A stretch of 64,000 bases of DNA from Albirhodobacter sp042466415 (GTDB lineage Bacteria; Pseudomonadota; Alphaproteobacteria; Rhodobacterales; Rhodobacteraceae): contig NZ_JAXHCH010000002.1 of the NCBI RefSeq assembly GCF_042466415.1, positions 2,108,001-2,172,000 on the forward strand, written 5' to 3'. Numbering within the stretch: the stretch's first letter is position 1; every line of letters begins with the position of its first letter. A program made the position numbers and the translations under genes. Shown here piece after piece: positions 8,320-17,754 of this stretch. The notes beneath the pieces are model-generated. The model did no database searches. It was not told the DNA's origin and saw nothing but the letters and a program-made list of their open reading frames with translations.

Positions 8320-9180
8320 ATGAACACGCTCCTTTCCCTCGGTCACGGCTATTCCGCGCGCGCCCTAGCTGCGCGTCTCATTCCGCTTGGGTGGAAAGTC
8401 ATAGGTACGACGCGATCCGAGGCAAAGGCCGCCGAGATCCGTCTGACCGGCGCAGAGGCGCATATCTGGCCTGGAACGGACCTAGGGCCGCTTTTGGACC
8501 GCTCGACTCACCTACTGACCTCCGTGGCTCCGCGGGGCGATAGCGACGATCCGGTTCTTGACGCCGCGAGAGACCAAATCACACGCGCCACACATTTGAG
8601 TTGGGTGGGGTATCTCTCCACAACTGGCGTTTACGGCGATAGGGAGGGCGGATGGGTGGACGAGGCCTCCGACCTTTTGGCCGCAACAAAACGCGGTCAG
8701 GAACGCATCCGCGCGGAGGCCGCGTGGCAAAAAGTGGCAGAGCAAAGCGGATTGCCGCTCCATATTTTTCGGTTGGCGGGCATCTACGGGCCGGGTCGCG
8801 GCCCCTTCGCGAAGGTTTTAGATGGCACGGCACGACGGATCGTGAAGCAAAATCAGGTCTTTTCACGCATTCACGTCGAGGACATCGCCACGGCGTTGCA
8901 GCTTTCAATTCAGTCGCCTGACGCGGGCGCGATTTACAATCTTTGTGATGATGATCCCGCCCCGCCCGAAGATGTCATCGCATATGCGGCCGATCTCTTG
9001 GGGCAACCGCTTCCGCCTGCGGAAAGCTGGGAAACCGCCGAAATGACACCCATGGCGCGAAGCTTCTACGCTGAAAGCAAGCGGGTTCGAAATGATCGGA
9101 TCAAATCGCTGGGGCTGACCTTGCGCTATCCCGATTACCGCGCAGGTTTGCGCGCTTTACTCAAAGCCGAAAGGCCTTAG
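8320..9180 (+). CDS. SDR-type NAD(P)-dependent epimerase/dehydratase-like protein (YeeZ-like)
   Basis: An atypical short-chain dehydrogenase of 286 residues. The N-terminus LLSLGHGYSARALAARL is the nucleotide-binding loop (GxGxxAxxLAxxL pattern, as in YeeZ-type proteins), followed by LSTTGVYGD and FRLAGIYGPGRGP, the active-site and substrate-loop motifs of the extended SDR fold. The substrate is unknown. The start is uncertain: ATG at 8320 gives the family N-terminus but has no clear ribosome site, while ATG at 8266 has GGAG 6 bases upstream and adds 18 residues that are not typical. The stop is 2 bases from the convergent dxs stop. Confidence 0.8.
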   Translation: MNTLLSLGHGYSARALAARLIPLGWKVIGTTRSEAKAAEIRLTGAEAHIWPGTDLGPLLDRSTHLLTSVAPRGDSDDPVLDAARDQITRATHLSWVGYLSTTGVYGDREGGWVDEASDLLAATKRGQERIRAEAAWQKVAEQSGLPLHIFRLAGIYGPGRGPFAKVLDGTARRIVKQNQVFSRIHVEDIATALQLSIQSPDAGAIYNLCDDDPAPPEDVIAYAADLLGQPLPPAESWETAEMTPMARSFYAESKRVRNDRIKSLGLTLRYPDYRAGLRALLKAERP

Positions 9181-9182
9181 CG

Positions 9183-11093
9183 TCAGGCACGCTTTGCTAC
9201 CGAAACCCCCAACACTTCCAGAACCTTAGCTTCGATCTGCGGCGCATTCATACCTGCGCTCGCATACATATCTTCGGGGGATGCGTGATCGATAAACGTA
9301 TCAGGCAACACCATCGAACGGAACTTAAAGCCATGATCAAACACGCCAGCATCGGATAAGAACTGCGCGACATGGCTACCAAATCCGCCGACAGCCCCCT
9401 CCTCGACGCAAATAATCGCTTCATGCTCCGCTACCAGACGCAAGATCAGATCTTGATCCAACGGCTTACAAAAACGTGCATCTGCGATGGTCGGTGTGAG
9501 CCCGCGCTGCGCGAGATTTTCGCGCGCTTTAAGCACTTCGGCCAGACGCGTTCCGTAAGACAAAATCGCAACGCGCGCACCTTCGGCGACGATCCGGCCT
9601 TTGCCGATCTCGAGCGGCACACCGCGTTCAGGCATCTCCACGCCCATTCCTTCGCCGCGCGGGAATCGGAAGGCAATTGGCCCCTCATCATACGCCGCCG
9701 CCGTCGCCACCATATGCACAAGTTCTGCCTCATCCGCGGCAGCCATCACGACCATTCCCGGCAAGCTCGACATAAATCCGATATCAAAAGCGCCTGCATG
9801 GGTGGCACCATCCGCCCCCACAAGCCCCGCACGATCAATGGCAAACCTCACTGGCAGGCGCTGGATCGCAACATCATGGACAATCTGATCATACCCACGC
9901 TGCAAGAATGTCGAATAGATCGCACAAAATGGCTTCATCCCACCAGCAGCAAGGCCCGCGGAGAAGGTCACGCCGTGTTGTTCCGCGATTCCGACATCAA
10001 AGCACCGCCGTGGGAACCGTTCCGCGAACAGATTCAGGCCGGTCCCATCGGGCATAGCTGCGGTAACCGCCACAATCTTTTCATCGACCTCGGCTGCGCG
10101 AATAAGGCTTTCAGCGAAGACTTTGGTATAGCTCGGCGCGTTCGACGGCGCCTTGACTTGCGCGCCGGTCACAACATCGAATTTCGCCGTTGCATGGCCC
10201 TTGTCAGCCCGTGCTTCCGCAGGCGCGTAGCCTTTGCCCTTTTTCGTGACGGCGTGAATAAGGACAGGCCCCGTTGCGCGCGATTTCAATGTACGCAAGA
10301 GCGGCAAAAGCTGTTCCATGTCGTGACCATCGACGGGGCCTACGTATGAAAAGCCAAGCTCTTCAAACAGGGTGCCTCCGATCGTCATGCCTTTGAGCAT
10401 CTCTTTCGCCCGCCGCGCACCCTCTTGCAGCGGCTCAGGTAACAGGCTGACCGCTCCCTTCGCCGCCGATTTCAAATCTTGGAACGGACCTTCTGTATAA
10501 AGCCGCGTGAGATAAGTGGAGAGCGCCCCGACCGGCTGCGCGATCGACATTTCATTGTCATTGAGCACGACGAAGACGCGTTTGCCCAAATGCCCCGCGT
10601 GGTTCAGCGCCTCAAACGCCATCCCCCCTGTCAGTGCACCGTCCCCGATCACTGCAATCGCATCCCCCGTATCGCCACCCAGTTCGCGCGCCATGGAAAA
10701 GCCGACTGCTGCGGAGATAGACGTCGAACTGTGCCCCGCGCCAAATGCGTCGTAGGGGCTCTCCGAACGTTTTGTGAAGCCCGAAAGCCCCCCCTTCATC
10801 CTTAAAGTACGGATACGATCTCGGCGCCCCGTCAAAATTTTGTGCGGATAACACTGGTGGCCGACGTCCCAAACGATCTTGTCGCGCGGTGCATCGAACA
10901 CCGCATGCAACGCGACCGTTAATTCGACAACGCCAAGCCCGGCGCCCAAATGCCCGCCGGTCACAGACACGGCAGAAATCGTCTCTGCGCGAAGTTCATC
11001 CGCCAGACGTTTCAGATCAGTGTCGGACAAAGCTTTCAGATCCGCTGGCGACGCCACACGGTCTAAAGTCGGGGTATGGGGTCGCTCGCTCAT
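9183..11093 (-). CDS. dxs: 1-deoxy-D-xylulose-5-phosphate synthase
   Basis: Thiamine-diphosphate enzyme that condenses pyruvate and glyceraldehyde 3-phosphate, the first step of the MEP isoprenoid pathway. The 636 residues hold the transketolase-type parts in order: WDVGHQCYPHKILTGR (catalytic His region), GDGALTGGMAFEALN (Mg/ThDP site), the central domain with DRAGLVGADGATHAGAFD, and the C-terminal domain. It is the last gene of a xseB-ispA-dxs operon, 15 bases after ispA, an arrangement common in Alphaproteobacteria that couples precursor supply to prenyl-chain synthesis. Confidence 0.97.
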   Translation of the reverse strand: MSERPHTPTLDRVASPADLKALSDTDLKRLADELRAETISAVSVTGGHLGAGLGVVELTVALHAVFDAPRDKIVWDVGHQCYPHKILTGRRDRIRTLRMKGGLSGFTKRSESPYDAFGAGHSSTSISAAVGFSMARELGGDTGDAIAVIGDGALTGGMAFEALNHAGHLGKRVFVVLNDNEMSIAQPVGALSTYLTRLYTEGPFQDLKSAAKGAVSLLPEPLQEGARRAKEMLKGMTIGGTLFEELGFSYVGPVDGHDMEQLLPLLRTLKSRATGPVLIHAVTKKGKGYAPAEARADKGHATAKFDVVTGAQVKAPSNAPSYTKVFAESLIRAAEVDEKIVAVTAAMPDGTGLNLFAERFPRRCFDVGIAEQHGVTFSAGLAAGGMKPFCAIYSTFLQRGYDQIVHDVAIQRLPVRFAIDRAGLVGADGATHAGAFDIGFMSSLPGMVVMAAADEAELVHMVATAAAYDEGPIAFRFPRGEGMGVEMPERGVPLEIGKGRIVAEGARVAILSYGTRLAEVLKARENLAQRGLTPTIADARFCKPLDQDLILRLVAEHEAIICVEEGAVGGFGSHVAQFLSDAGVFDHGFKFRSMVLPDTFIDHASPEDMYASAGMNAPQIEAKVLEVLGVSVAKRA

Positions 11094-11108
11094 CGCTGCC
11101 TCCCGGCA

Positions 11109-11990
11109 TTAGGTCTGGCGCGAGATAACGAACCGCGCCGCTTCCCGCAAGAGATCCGCATCCGCGCCATAGGGTGAGAGTGCCTCACTCGCCTCCTCGA
11201 TCAACGATTTAGCGCGGGCACGGGCGGGTTCCAGCCCAAGCAAAGATACGAAAGTAGCCTTGCCCGCATCGACGTCTTTGCCAAGCCGCTTTCCTGCCAG
11301 CGCAGCATCCCCCTCAATATCCAAGATATCATCGGCAATCTGAAACGCGAGGCCCAGCGCGTCCGCGTAGCGCTGCAACGGGGTCGGGTCTGCGCCTGCA
11401 ATCAAGGCCCCAGCTTGGGTTGAAAACGAGATCAACGCGCCGGTCTTCCCCGCCTGAAGCTGTGTAATCTGCGGCAGGGTGAGCGGCAAAGACACGGTCT
11501 CGGCGGCGATATCAAGTGCCTGCCCGTAGACCATGCCGGCCGCGCCGGATGCTTTTGCAAGCGCGCGGACCAGATCCATGCGCTGCTCCGCCGCAGCAAT
11601 CAGCGGATCGCACAACAGCTCAAACGCGAGGGTTTGCAGCGCATCACCCGCCAGAACAGCCGTCGCTTCATCCCATTTGATATGGACGGTCGGCTGTCCG
11701 CGCCGCAGATCATCATCATCCATGCAAGGCATATCATCATGCACAAGCGAATAGGCGTGCAATGCCTCGACAGCTGCCGCAACTGGCATCGCACGCGCTG
11801 ACTCAATACCGTGGAGACGGGCGGACTCCAAGACGAGAAACGCTCGCAAGCGCTTCCCACCTTGGACACTGTAAGCCATGGCATCGCGCAGGGCGCCGTC
11901 AGGGAAAGTTAAGACCGCACTATCCAGCGCGGCTTGAACCTCCCGCTGCACGCGCGCCAGTCGCGCGTCAAATTCGGTATTTCGCGACAT
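11109..11990 (-). CDS. ispA: polyprenyl (farnesyl/geranyl) diphosphate synthase
   Basis: Condenses isopentenyl diphosphate with allylic diphosphates to form C15 (possibly C20) chains. The first aspartate-rich motif is LVHDDMPCMDDDDLRRGQPT around residues 83-100, with the inserted pair between the aspartates that is typical of bacterial FPP synthases, and the second is FQIADDILDIEGD near residue 218. The length of 293 residues fits. The start ATG overlaps the stop of xseB by one base (TAATG), so translation is coupled. The exact product length cannot be read from sequence. Confidence 0.95.
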   Translation of the reverse strand: MSRNTEFDARLARVQREVQAALDSAVLTFPDGALRDAMAYSVQGGKRLRAFLVLESARLHGIESARAMPVAAAVEALHAYSLVHDDMPCMDDDDLRRGQPTVHIKWDEATAVLAGDALQTLAFELLCDPLIAAAEQRMDLVRALAKASGAAGMVYGQALDIAAETVSLPLTLPQITQLQAGKTGALISFSTQAGALIAGADPTPLQRYADALGLAFQIADDILDIEGDAALAGKRLGKDVDAGKATFVSLLGLEPARARAKSLIEEASEALSPYGADADLLREAARFVISRQT

Positions 11991-12235
11991 TAAAGCCCCT
12001 CGACCGGAACCGTCCCGATAGGGCCTGCCTCGCCCAAAGTTATTTTCTCGACCCGTTCTTCAGCCTTCTTTAACGCCTGTTCACAATGCGCTTTGAGCAA
12101 CGCGCCCTTTTCATAAAGCGCAATTGATTGATCCAACGAGACATTTCCGCTCTCGAGATCGCGCACGACCTGTTCCAGCGCAGCCATCGCGGCCTCGAAA
12201 CTCATGGATTGAATATCGACTTGTGGTTCGTTCAT
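11990..12235 (-). CDS. xseB: exodeoxyribonuclease VII small subunit
   Basis: Small helical subunit (81 residues) of the ExoVII nuclease, which degrades single-stranded DNA together with XseA. The family pattern is clear: SFEAAMAALEQVVRDLESGNVSLDQSIALYEKGALLKAHCEQALKKAEERVEKI. The frame is open to 12280, but the ATG at 12235 (MNEPQVDIQSM) is the natural start. It heads the operon with ispA and dxs. The xseA partner is not in this window. Confidence 0.95.
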   Translation of the reverse strand: MNEPQVDIQSMSFEAAMAALEQVVRDLESGNVSLDQSIALYEKGALLKAHCEQALKKAEERVEKITLGEAGPIGTVPVEGL

Positions 12236-12322
12236 GCATGGGCTCCTTCTTTGGCCAAGATATACCCGCCCGAATGTCACAAGGCCAGTCGTGGCATCCT
12301 TGCCTACCGAAATTACGGCAAC

Positions 12323-13576
12323 TTATGCGAGAAGACGCCCGCTCGCCTGCCCAATGATGCGCACATCCATCAACGAGCCTTCGGGTTGATCGGTATCAAA
12401 GCTAACCTCCGCGAATCCTTCAGTTCGCCCTAAACGCGGACCTTCGGTCAGCACGCGCCGCGTCAGACCGACCTGCGTATCGAGATGGGCCGTTAACGCG
12501 AGATCGCCTGCGGCCCGCAACCGCGCGGCACGCTCTTTGATCAACGGCCCTTTGACGGCTGGCATGCGCGCCGCCGGCGTGCCTTTGCGCGCTGAATACG
12601 GGAAGACGTGCAAGAATGTCAGGCCACACTCCTCGACGAGTTTGAGGGAATTCGTGAACATGTCTTCGGTTTCGGTCGGGAACCCTGCGATGATATCCGC
12701 GCCGAAGACGATTTCCGGACGTAAGCGGCGCGCTTCTTCGCAAAACGCAATGGCATCATCGCGTAAATGACGACGCTTCATACGTTTCAAGATCATATCG
12801 TCGCCATGCTGCAACGAAAGATGAAGATGCGGCATCAAACGAGGCTCGGTCGCGATGGCAAGCATCAGATTCTCGTCCGCCTCAATCGAGTCGATCGATG
12901 AAATCCGGAGCCTCGGCAAATCTGGCACAAGTCGCAAAATGCGCATCACCAGATCCCCCAAACGTGGCGTCGCCGGAAGATCTGCGCCCCAAGAGGTAAG
13001 ATCAACACCGGTCAAAACGACCTCATTGAACCCCTTATCAACCAAGCGTTTGATCTGCTCGATCACAACCCCGGCAGGAACCGATCGCGAATTTCCGCGT
13101 CCGTATGGGATAATGCAAAATGTGCAGCGATGATCACATCCGTTTTGCACCTGAACATAGGCGCGGTGTCGACCGAAACCGTCAATCAAATGCCCAGCAG
13201 TTTCTTTCACGGACATGATGTCGTCGACGAGAACCTTCTCCGTCTCACCGATCAAATCAGGCGCGCGCAAGCCGGCCCATGTATCGGCCTGCATCTTCTC
13301 ATGGTTTCCCACAACCTTCGTGACTTCCGACATCGCGGAAAACGTCTCCGGCTCGGTCTGGGCCGCGCATCCTGTCACGATGATCGACGCGCCCGGATTT
13401 TCGCGCGCAAGCTTGCGAATTTCTTGCTTAGCCTTACGAACCGCCTCGGCTGTCACTGCGCATGTATTTACAACGACGGCGTTTTGAACCCCGGCTTGTG
13501 CCGCAAGTTCCTTCATCGCTTCGGTCTCGTAGGCGTTCAGCCGACAGCCTAGCGTTGCAAAAACGGGCGCGGTCAT
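12323..13576 (-). CDS. mtaB: tRNA t6A37 methylthiotransferase MtaB
   Basis: Radical-SAM enzyme that adds a methylthio group to N6-threonylcarbamoyladenosine at position 37 of some tRNAs. Three cysteines of the N-terminal UPF0004 domain (Cys11, Cys39, Cys70) bind one Fe-S cluster, and Cys147, Cys151 and Cys154 in GCDHRCTFCIIPYGRG bind the SAM cluster. A TRAM-like C-terminus follows. At 417 residues it fits the MtaB branch (TLGCRLNAYE) rather than MiaB or RimO. Its start overlaps the stop of dapF by four bases (ATGA), so it is the second gene of a dapF-mtaB operon. Confidence 0.93.
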   Translation of the reverse strand: MTAPVFATLGCRLNAYETEAMKELAAQAGVQNAVVVNTCAVTAEAVRKAKQEIRKLARENPGASIIVTGCAAQTEPETFSAMSEVTKVVGNHEKMQADTWAGLRAPDLIGETEKVLVDDIMSVKETAGHLIDGFGRHRAYVQVQNGCDHRCTFCIIPYGRGNSRSVPAGVVIEQIKRLVDKGFNEVVLTGVDLTSWGADLPATPRLGDLVMRILRLVPDLPRLRISSIDSIEADENLMLAIATEPRLMPHLHLSLQHGDDMILKRMKRRHLRDDAIAFCEEARRLRPEIVFGADIIAGFPTETEDMFTNSLKLVEECGLTFLHVFPYSARKGTPAARMPAVKGPLIKERAARLRAAGDLALTAHLDTQVGLTRRVLTEGPRLGRTEGFAEVSFDTDQPEGSLMDVRIIGQASGRLLA

Positions 13577-14403
13577 AGCGACTCCATAAAACTTTGGGTC
13601 AATTGCCCGGAGAAGACATGCGCGGTTGGCCCTGTCATCCAGACCCCGTCATCGCGCCAATCGATCTCCAGCGTTCCGCCATCGACATCGACGATTACCT
13701 TGCGTCCAGTCAAGCCGCGCAAATGGGAGGCCACTGCGGCCGCGCATGTGCCGGACCCGCAGGCAAGAGTGATACCCGTCCCGCGCTCCCACACGCGCAT
13801 TCGCAACCGGTCTGGCCCAGTTACAGTCGCAAATTCAACGTTCGTTGCCTCAGGGAAAAGCGGATCATGCTCGATTTGCGCGCCCCACCCTGCCACGTCA
13901 ACCGACTCGACATCCTCAACAAAGAAAACGCAGTGCGGATTGCCCATGCCAACCGCCAAAGGCGCACCTTTCAACGGCAGCGCCAGAGGATCGGCGGTGA
14001 CTGGAATCAAAGCGGCCTCGAGAATCGGCGCCCCCATGTTGACGCTGACCATCCCATCATCCCTGCGGAGGGCCGATAGGGCGCCGCGACGTGTCGTGAG
14101 CTTCACCTCATCAACCCCAAGCTGCGTCATCATATAATCACTGACGCACCGCGTAGCATTGCCGCAGGCTCCGGCTTCTGTGCCATCCGAATTCCAGAAT
14201 TTTATTTTGAAATCAGAGTCTTGCGAGGTCAGGATGACTGCCAACTGGTCAAACCCCACGCCGCGATTGCGATCCCCCAATGCGCGAGCCAGCGCAGGAG
14301 TTACGGGATCATCGCCCTCGCGGGCGTCAATCACAACGAAATCATTGCCAAGTCCGTGCATCTTCATGAACGGCTGACCGAGAGGTGCGAGCGTGTTTTT
14401 CAT
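13573..14403 (-). CDS. dapF: diaminopimelate epimerase
   Basis: Interconverts LL- and meso-diaminopimelate for lysine and peptidoglycan synthesis. The two catalytic cysteines are in EAGACGNATRC (Cys80) and TLACGSGTCAAAV (near residue 225), as expected for this cofactor-independent racemase. At 276 residues it has the normal length. The frame is open to 14514, but the ATG at 14403 (MKNTLAPLGQPFMKMHGLGNDF) gives the conserved start. It is transcribed with mtaB and away from the tRNA-Lys gene. Confidence 0.96.
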   Translation of the reverse strand: MKNTLAPLGQPFMKMHGLGNDFVVIDAREGDDPVTPALARALGDRNRGVGFDQLAVILTSQDSDFKIKFWNSDGTEAGACGNATRCVSDYMMTQLGVDEVKLTTRRGALSALRRDDGMVSVNMGAPILEAALIPVTADPLALPLKGAPLAVGMGNPHCVFFVEDVESVDVAGWGAQIEHDPLFPEATNVEFATVTGPDRLRMRVWERGTGITLACGSGTCAAAVASHLRGLTGRKVIVDVDGGTLEIDWRDDGVWMTGPTAHVFSGQLTQSFMESL

Positions 14404-14528
14404 AGGCGCGATATACGCCTCGGCAAAAGTTTTTTCCAGTGGGCCAATTTTTCTCAAAAATGCCCCTTGACCCCACCAACGCAGATCCATAGAAGGCCCC
14501 AACGCAAGCGACACATCAGGCGGTGCTC

Positions 14529-14557
14529 TTGAAACCCTCTGCAGCGTGAAGTTTGTA
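14529..14557 (+). promoter_or_regulatory. possible sigma-70 promoter for tRNA-Lys
   Basis: TTGAAA at 14529-14534 and TTTGTA at 14552-14557 are separated by 17 bases and sit about 40 bases before the tRNA. The -35 is good, the -10 is poor, so this is a weak prediction. Confidence 0.25.
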
Positions 14558-14597
14558 GCGAGATAATTTGCACTAGCAATGTTATCCGCAATGGTGA

Positions 14598-14673
14598 GAG
14601 CCGGTAGCTCAGCTGGTAGAGCAACTGACTTTTAATCAGTAGGTCCAGGGTTCGAACCCCTGCCGGCTCACCA
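14598..14673 (+). tRNA. tRNA-Lys (anticodon UUU)
   Basis: A 76-base cloverleaf. The acceptor stem pairs GAGCCGG (14598-14604) with CCGGCTC (14663-14669), followed by the discriminator A and an encoded CCA (14671-14673). The D arm is TAGCTCAGCTGGTAGAGCA, the anticodon stem-loop is CTGA-CTTTTAA-TCAG with anticodon TTT, and the T arm carries GGTTCGAACCC. Confidence 0.97.
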
Positions 14674-14827
14674 TAACACTTACATATTTTGTTAGCAGTT
14701 TTGCAGGCGCATCGCGCGTTTCAAAACCCGTATGCGTTGGCCGGCAGACGTTCGACTGCTTACGATTTATCAACCATCACCTTCTAGCCTGACGGTCAGC
14801 AAAGAATTGCGTCCGAGGTAGAAATCG

Positions 14828-15667
14828 ATGGGTTCCCACAATCACCTGATCCGTACAGCAGTAATCTGCATACTGGTCAGTGTTAGTCTGTCCAATACGG
14901 CAGAAGCCGAGAATTTCGCAGAAACCTGCGAAACGGCTGCCGTGATAGCATCCCAGCAGTCCGGCGTTCCTGTCTCGGTACTCAAAGCGATCTCGCTAAA
15001 TGAGACCGGAAGAAAGCTCAACGGCGAGTTTCGCCCATGGGCTTGGACGGTGAACATGGAGGGGGCGGGCCATTGGTTTGAGACGCGGGACGAGGCGCGC
15101 GCCTATGTTTTCAAGGAGTTCAAACGGGGTGCGCGAAGCTTCGACGTTGGTTGTTTTCAAATTAATTACAAGTGGCATCATACCGCTTTCAGCTCCATCG
15201 ACGAGATGTTCGAGCCCGCCGCGAATGCGCGTTATGCTGCGAAGTTTTTGACTGAACTTTACGCCGAATTTGGAGACTGGCGTAAAGCAGCAGGTGCCTT
15301 TCATTCACGCACGCCAGTGCACGCAAACCGCTACACAGCGCGGTTCGATAAATTTCGTGAGAAATTTCTTGTTGAAGATTCGCAAGTCGCGCAAATGACT
15401 GCGCCCGCCAGCGAGGCAGCCTTCGTCGCGCAGACATCGTACGGAGACTACCGTGCACAAGCGGGCGCACATGACGATATTCCCAGCATTCCCGACATCG
15501 TTCAGGTCGCGAATGCCCAAACCGTCGAACCCACACCCCGCGTAAACCGCTATCCACTGCTGCGCACAGGCGGCGGCGGTGGGCTCGCATCTTTGGTTCC
15601 CATGAACAACGCCGCCGCGGCGTCGCAATCGCTCTTTTCCTCCCCAATAGGATCGGTGATCGAATAA
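14828..15667 (+). CDS. exported lytic transglycosylase, probably flagellar (SltF-like)
   Basis: A periplasmic muramidase-like enzyme of 279 residues. A signal peptide of about 27 residues ends at ...LSNTAEA. The SLT domain has the catalytic glutamate in KAISLNETGRK (about Glu58) and the family motif FDVGCFQINYKWH; AAKFLTELYAEFGDWRKAAGAFHS closes the fold. A proline/alanine-rich low-complexity tail of about 90 residues follows. It precedes flhA with overlapping ATG (15667), so it belongs to the flagellar operon and probably opens peptidoglycan for the rod, the role of SltF in Rhodobacter sphaeroides. No flgJ muramidase gene is present here, which supports that role. The gene name is not assigned because SltF identity is inferred from position. 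Confidence 0.85.
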   Translation: MGSHNHLIRTAVICILVSVSLSNTAEAENFAETCETAAVIASQQSGVPVSVLKAISLNETGRKLNGEFRPWAWTVNMEGAGHWFETRDEARAYVFKEFKRGARSFDVGCFQINYKWHHTAFSSIDEMFEPAANARYAAKFLTELYAEFGDWRKAAGAFHSRTPVHANRYTARFDKFREKFLVEDSQVAQMTAPASEAAFVAQTSYGDYRAQAGAHDDIPSIPDIVQVANAQTVEPTPRVNRYPLLRTGGGGGLASLVPMNNAAAASQSLFSSPIGSVIE

Positions 15668-17754
15668 TGGCTCCTCTTTCGATATCAAAGATTTTCCAAC
15701 CCACGATTCTATTGGCGCTCGCGCTCATGGCAGTGATCGTGATGATGATCTTACCGGTTCCGGCGTGGGTGCTGGATATCGGGTTGGCAGCCTCTTTCGC
15801 GATCGCGATCCTGATCTTCACGGTCACATTATTTATTGAAAGACCGCTGGATTTTTCGTCTTTTCCGACGATCTTGCTCGCCTCGCTGATGCTGCGCCTA
15901 TCGCTCAACGTTTCCTCGACGAAACTCATCATCGGGCAAGGCCACACAGGCGCGGACGCGGCCGGCGACGTCATCGAGGGCTTCGCAAACTTCATCATGG
16001 GCGGCTCGGTGTTAATCGGGCTCGTGGTGTTTGGCGTGATCTTGATTGTGAACTTTATCGTCATCACGAAAGGCGCGGGACGGATGGCGGAAGTGGGCGC
16101 ACGGTTCGCCCTCGATGCGATGCCGGGCAAACAGCTCGCGATTGATAGTGACGTCAGCGCGGGCGCCATCGATCACACAGAAGCGCGCCTGCGCCGCGAA
16201 CGCGAACAAGCCGAAACGACGTTCTTTGGCTCACTGGACGGGGCCTCGAAGTTTGTGAAGGGGGATGCGGTCGCGGGCCTGATGATCACGCTTTTAAACC
16301 TTGTAATGGGGTTGATCATCGGAACAGTGCTGCACGGGATGCCATTGGTAGAAGCCCTTGAAACTTATGCAATTTTGACAGTGGGGGACGGTCTTGTCAG
16401 TCAGATCCCCGCCGTCATCATTTCCATCGCATCTGCCTTGCTGCTCTCACGTGGTGGCGCGAAAGGGTCTGCAGATCTCGATCTCTTTGGGCAACTTGGT
16501 AAATACCCGCCAGCCTTGATTACGGTTGCGATCCTTATGGGATTGTTCGGTCTCGTGCCGGGGCTGCCATTCGTTCCATTCATGGCTGGCGCGCTCGTGC
16601 TCGGTGGCAGCGCTTATCTCATCAATGTGAACCAACGTAAGAGGCTGGCTCGCGAAGCGATGAAAATGCCTGCACCTGTTGAAGAAGCTCGAAAAAAATC
16701 ATTGGGCGATATCTTGGATATTGATGATATTCACGTCGAATTCGCCCCAGATCTGGTGCCGATGGCGCTGGACCCCGCCACAGGGCTGGATTCCCGCATT
16801 AACAACATGCGTAACCACGTTGCAGGCGCGTATGGCCTTATACTTCCCGAAATCCGGTTAACGGACGACGGGGCTCTCGAGCGCGGCAGCTATCGTATCC
16901 GCATTCAAGGTGTCGAGGTCGCCCGTGACACGCTCTACCCGGAAAAAATATTGGCGCTCATCGCGGACAACCGCGAGATCCTACCCAAGGGCGACGATGT
17001 TAAGGAGCCGGTTTACGGCGCTGCTGCGCGCTGGCTTCCTTCTGATATGCAAGAAGAAGCCGCCTTGTGTGGATCTACCGTTGTGGGGCCAACGGAAGTT
17101 CTCGCCACGCATCTGCTGGAGGTGATTAAACGAAACTTCAGCCGCTTGATGACCCTGCGCGCGCTTCGGCGCCTGCTGGAGGAGGTGACAAATGTGTCCG
17201 ATCAACGCCGATCTGAATCAACTCGTAAACTACTCGATGAATTGATCCCGGATAAGGTACCGCTGGACCTGCTGCTCGCAGTTCTACGGCTTTTGCTGGA
17301 GGAACGCGTCTCCATTCGAAATCTCATGTTGATCTTGGAAGCTATCGCCGAAGCGCGGAGCCTCCAGACACCGGATGCGATCTGCGAACACGTGCGGCAG
17401 CGGCTCGGTTTCCAGATCGTCACCGAAGTCCGACGCGAAGACGGCACAATTCCCCTTATTCAGCTTGCCTCGGATTGGGAGGAGACCTTTGCGCGATTTC
17501 AAATTTCAGATGAGTTCGGGCGCGGCGACGTTGCGCTCCCTCCCGATAAATTCAATCGGTTGGCCAATAACATCGCAGAGAAAATCGCAAAAGCAGGAGA
17601 GAGCGGAATCTATCCCGCGCTTATCACCTCCGCCCGCAGGCGCCGCTTCATCCGTACCGTCCTTAGCGCGAAAGGGATCGCTGCTCCGGTGTTCAGCTTT
17701 GACGAAATCGGAACCGACGCCCGCCCCTCTATGGTCGGGATCGTTCCTGCTTGA
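15667..17754 (+). CDS. flhA: flagellar export gate protein FlhA
   Basis: Core subunit of the flagellar type III export gate. The first 340 residues hold about eight membrane segments with the conserved FHIPEP-type cytoplasmic loop (GFANFIMGGSVLIGLVVFGVILIVNFIVITKGAGRMAEVGARFALDAMPGKQLAID). The remaining half is the cytoplasmic nonamer-forming domain that docks chaperone-substrate complexes. The length of 695 residues is normal. The start overlaps the transglycosylase stop and the end overlaps fliR (TGATG), so the block slt-flhA-fliR-flhB is translationally coupled. Confidence 0.98.
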   Translation: MAPLSISKIFQPTILLALALMAVIVMMILPVPAWVLDIGLAASFAIAILIFTVTLFIERPLDFSSFPTILLASLMLRLSLNVSSTKLIIGQGHTGADAAGDVIEGFANFIMGGSVLIGLVVFGVILIVNFIVITKGAGRMAEVGARFALDAMPGKQLAIDSDVSAGAIDHTEARLRREREQAETTFFGSLDGASKFVKGDAVAGLMITLLNLVMGLIIGTVLHGMPLVEALETYAILTVGDGLVSQIPAVIISIASALLLSRGGAKGSADLDLFGQLGKYPPALITVAILMGLFGLVPGLPFVPFMAGALVLGGSAYLINVNQRKRLAREAMKMPAPVEEARKKSLGDILDIDDIHVEFAPDLVPMALDPATGLDSRINNMRNHVAGAYGLILPEIRLTDDGALERGSYRIRIQGVEVARDTLYPEKILALIADNREILPKGDDVKEPVYGAAARWLPSDMQEEAALCGSTVVGPTEVLATHLLEVIKRNFSRLMTLRALRRLLEEVTNVSDQRRSESTRKLLDELIPDKVPLDLLLAVLRLLLEERVSIRNLMLILEAIAEARSLQTPDAICEHVRQRLGFQIVTEVRREDGTIPLIQLASDWEETFARFQISDEFGRGDVALPPDKFNRLANNIAEKIAKAGESGIYPALITSARRRRFIRTVLSAKGIAAPVFSFDEIGTDARPSMVGIVPA

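Noticed and set aside
9372..10349. Plus-strand frame of 325 codons opposite dxs
   Set aside because: It is antisense to dxs and has no recognisable sequence.
14674..14720. Possible intrinsic terminator after tRNA-Lys
   Set aside because: A weak TAACA/TGTTA pairing exists, but the stem is too short and A/T-rich to claim.
15189..16169. Long minus-strand frame across the transglycosylase and flhA
   Set aside because: It overlaps two certain flagellar genes and its translation is serine/isoleucine-biased without any motif.
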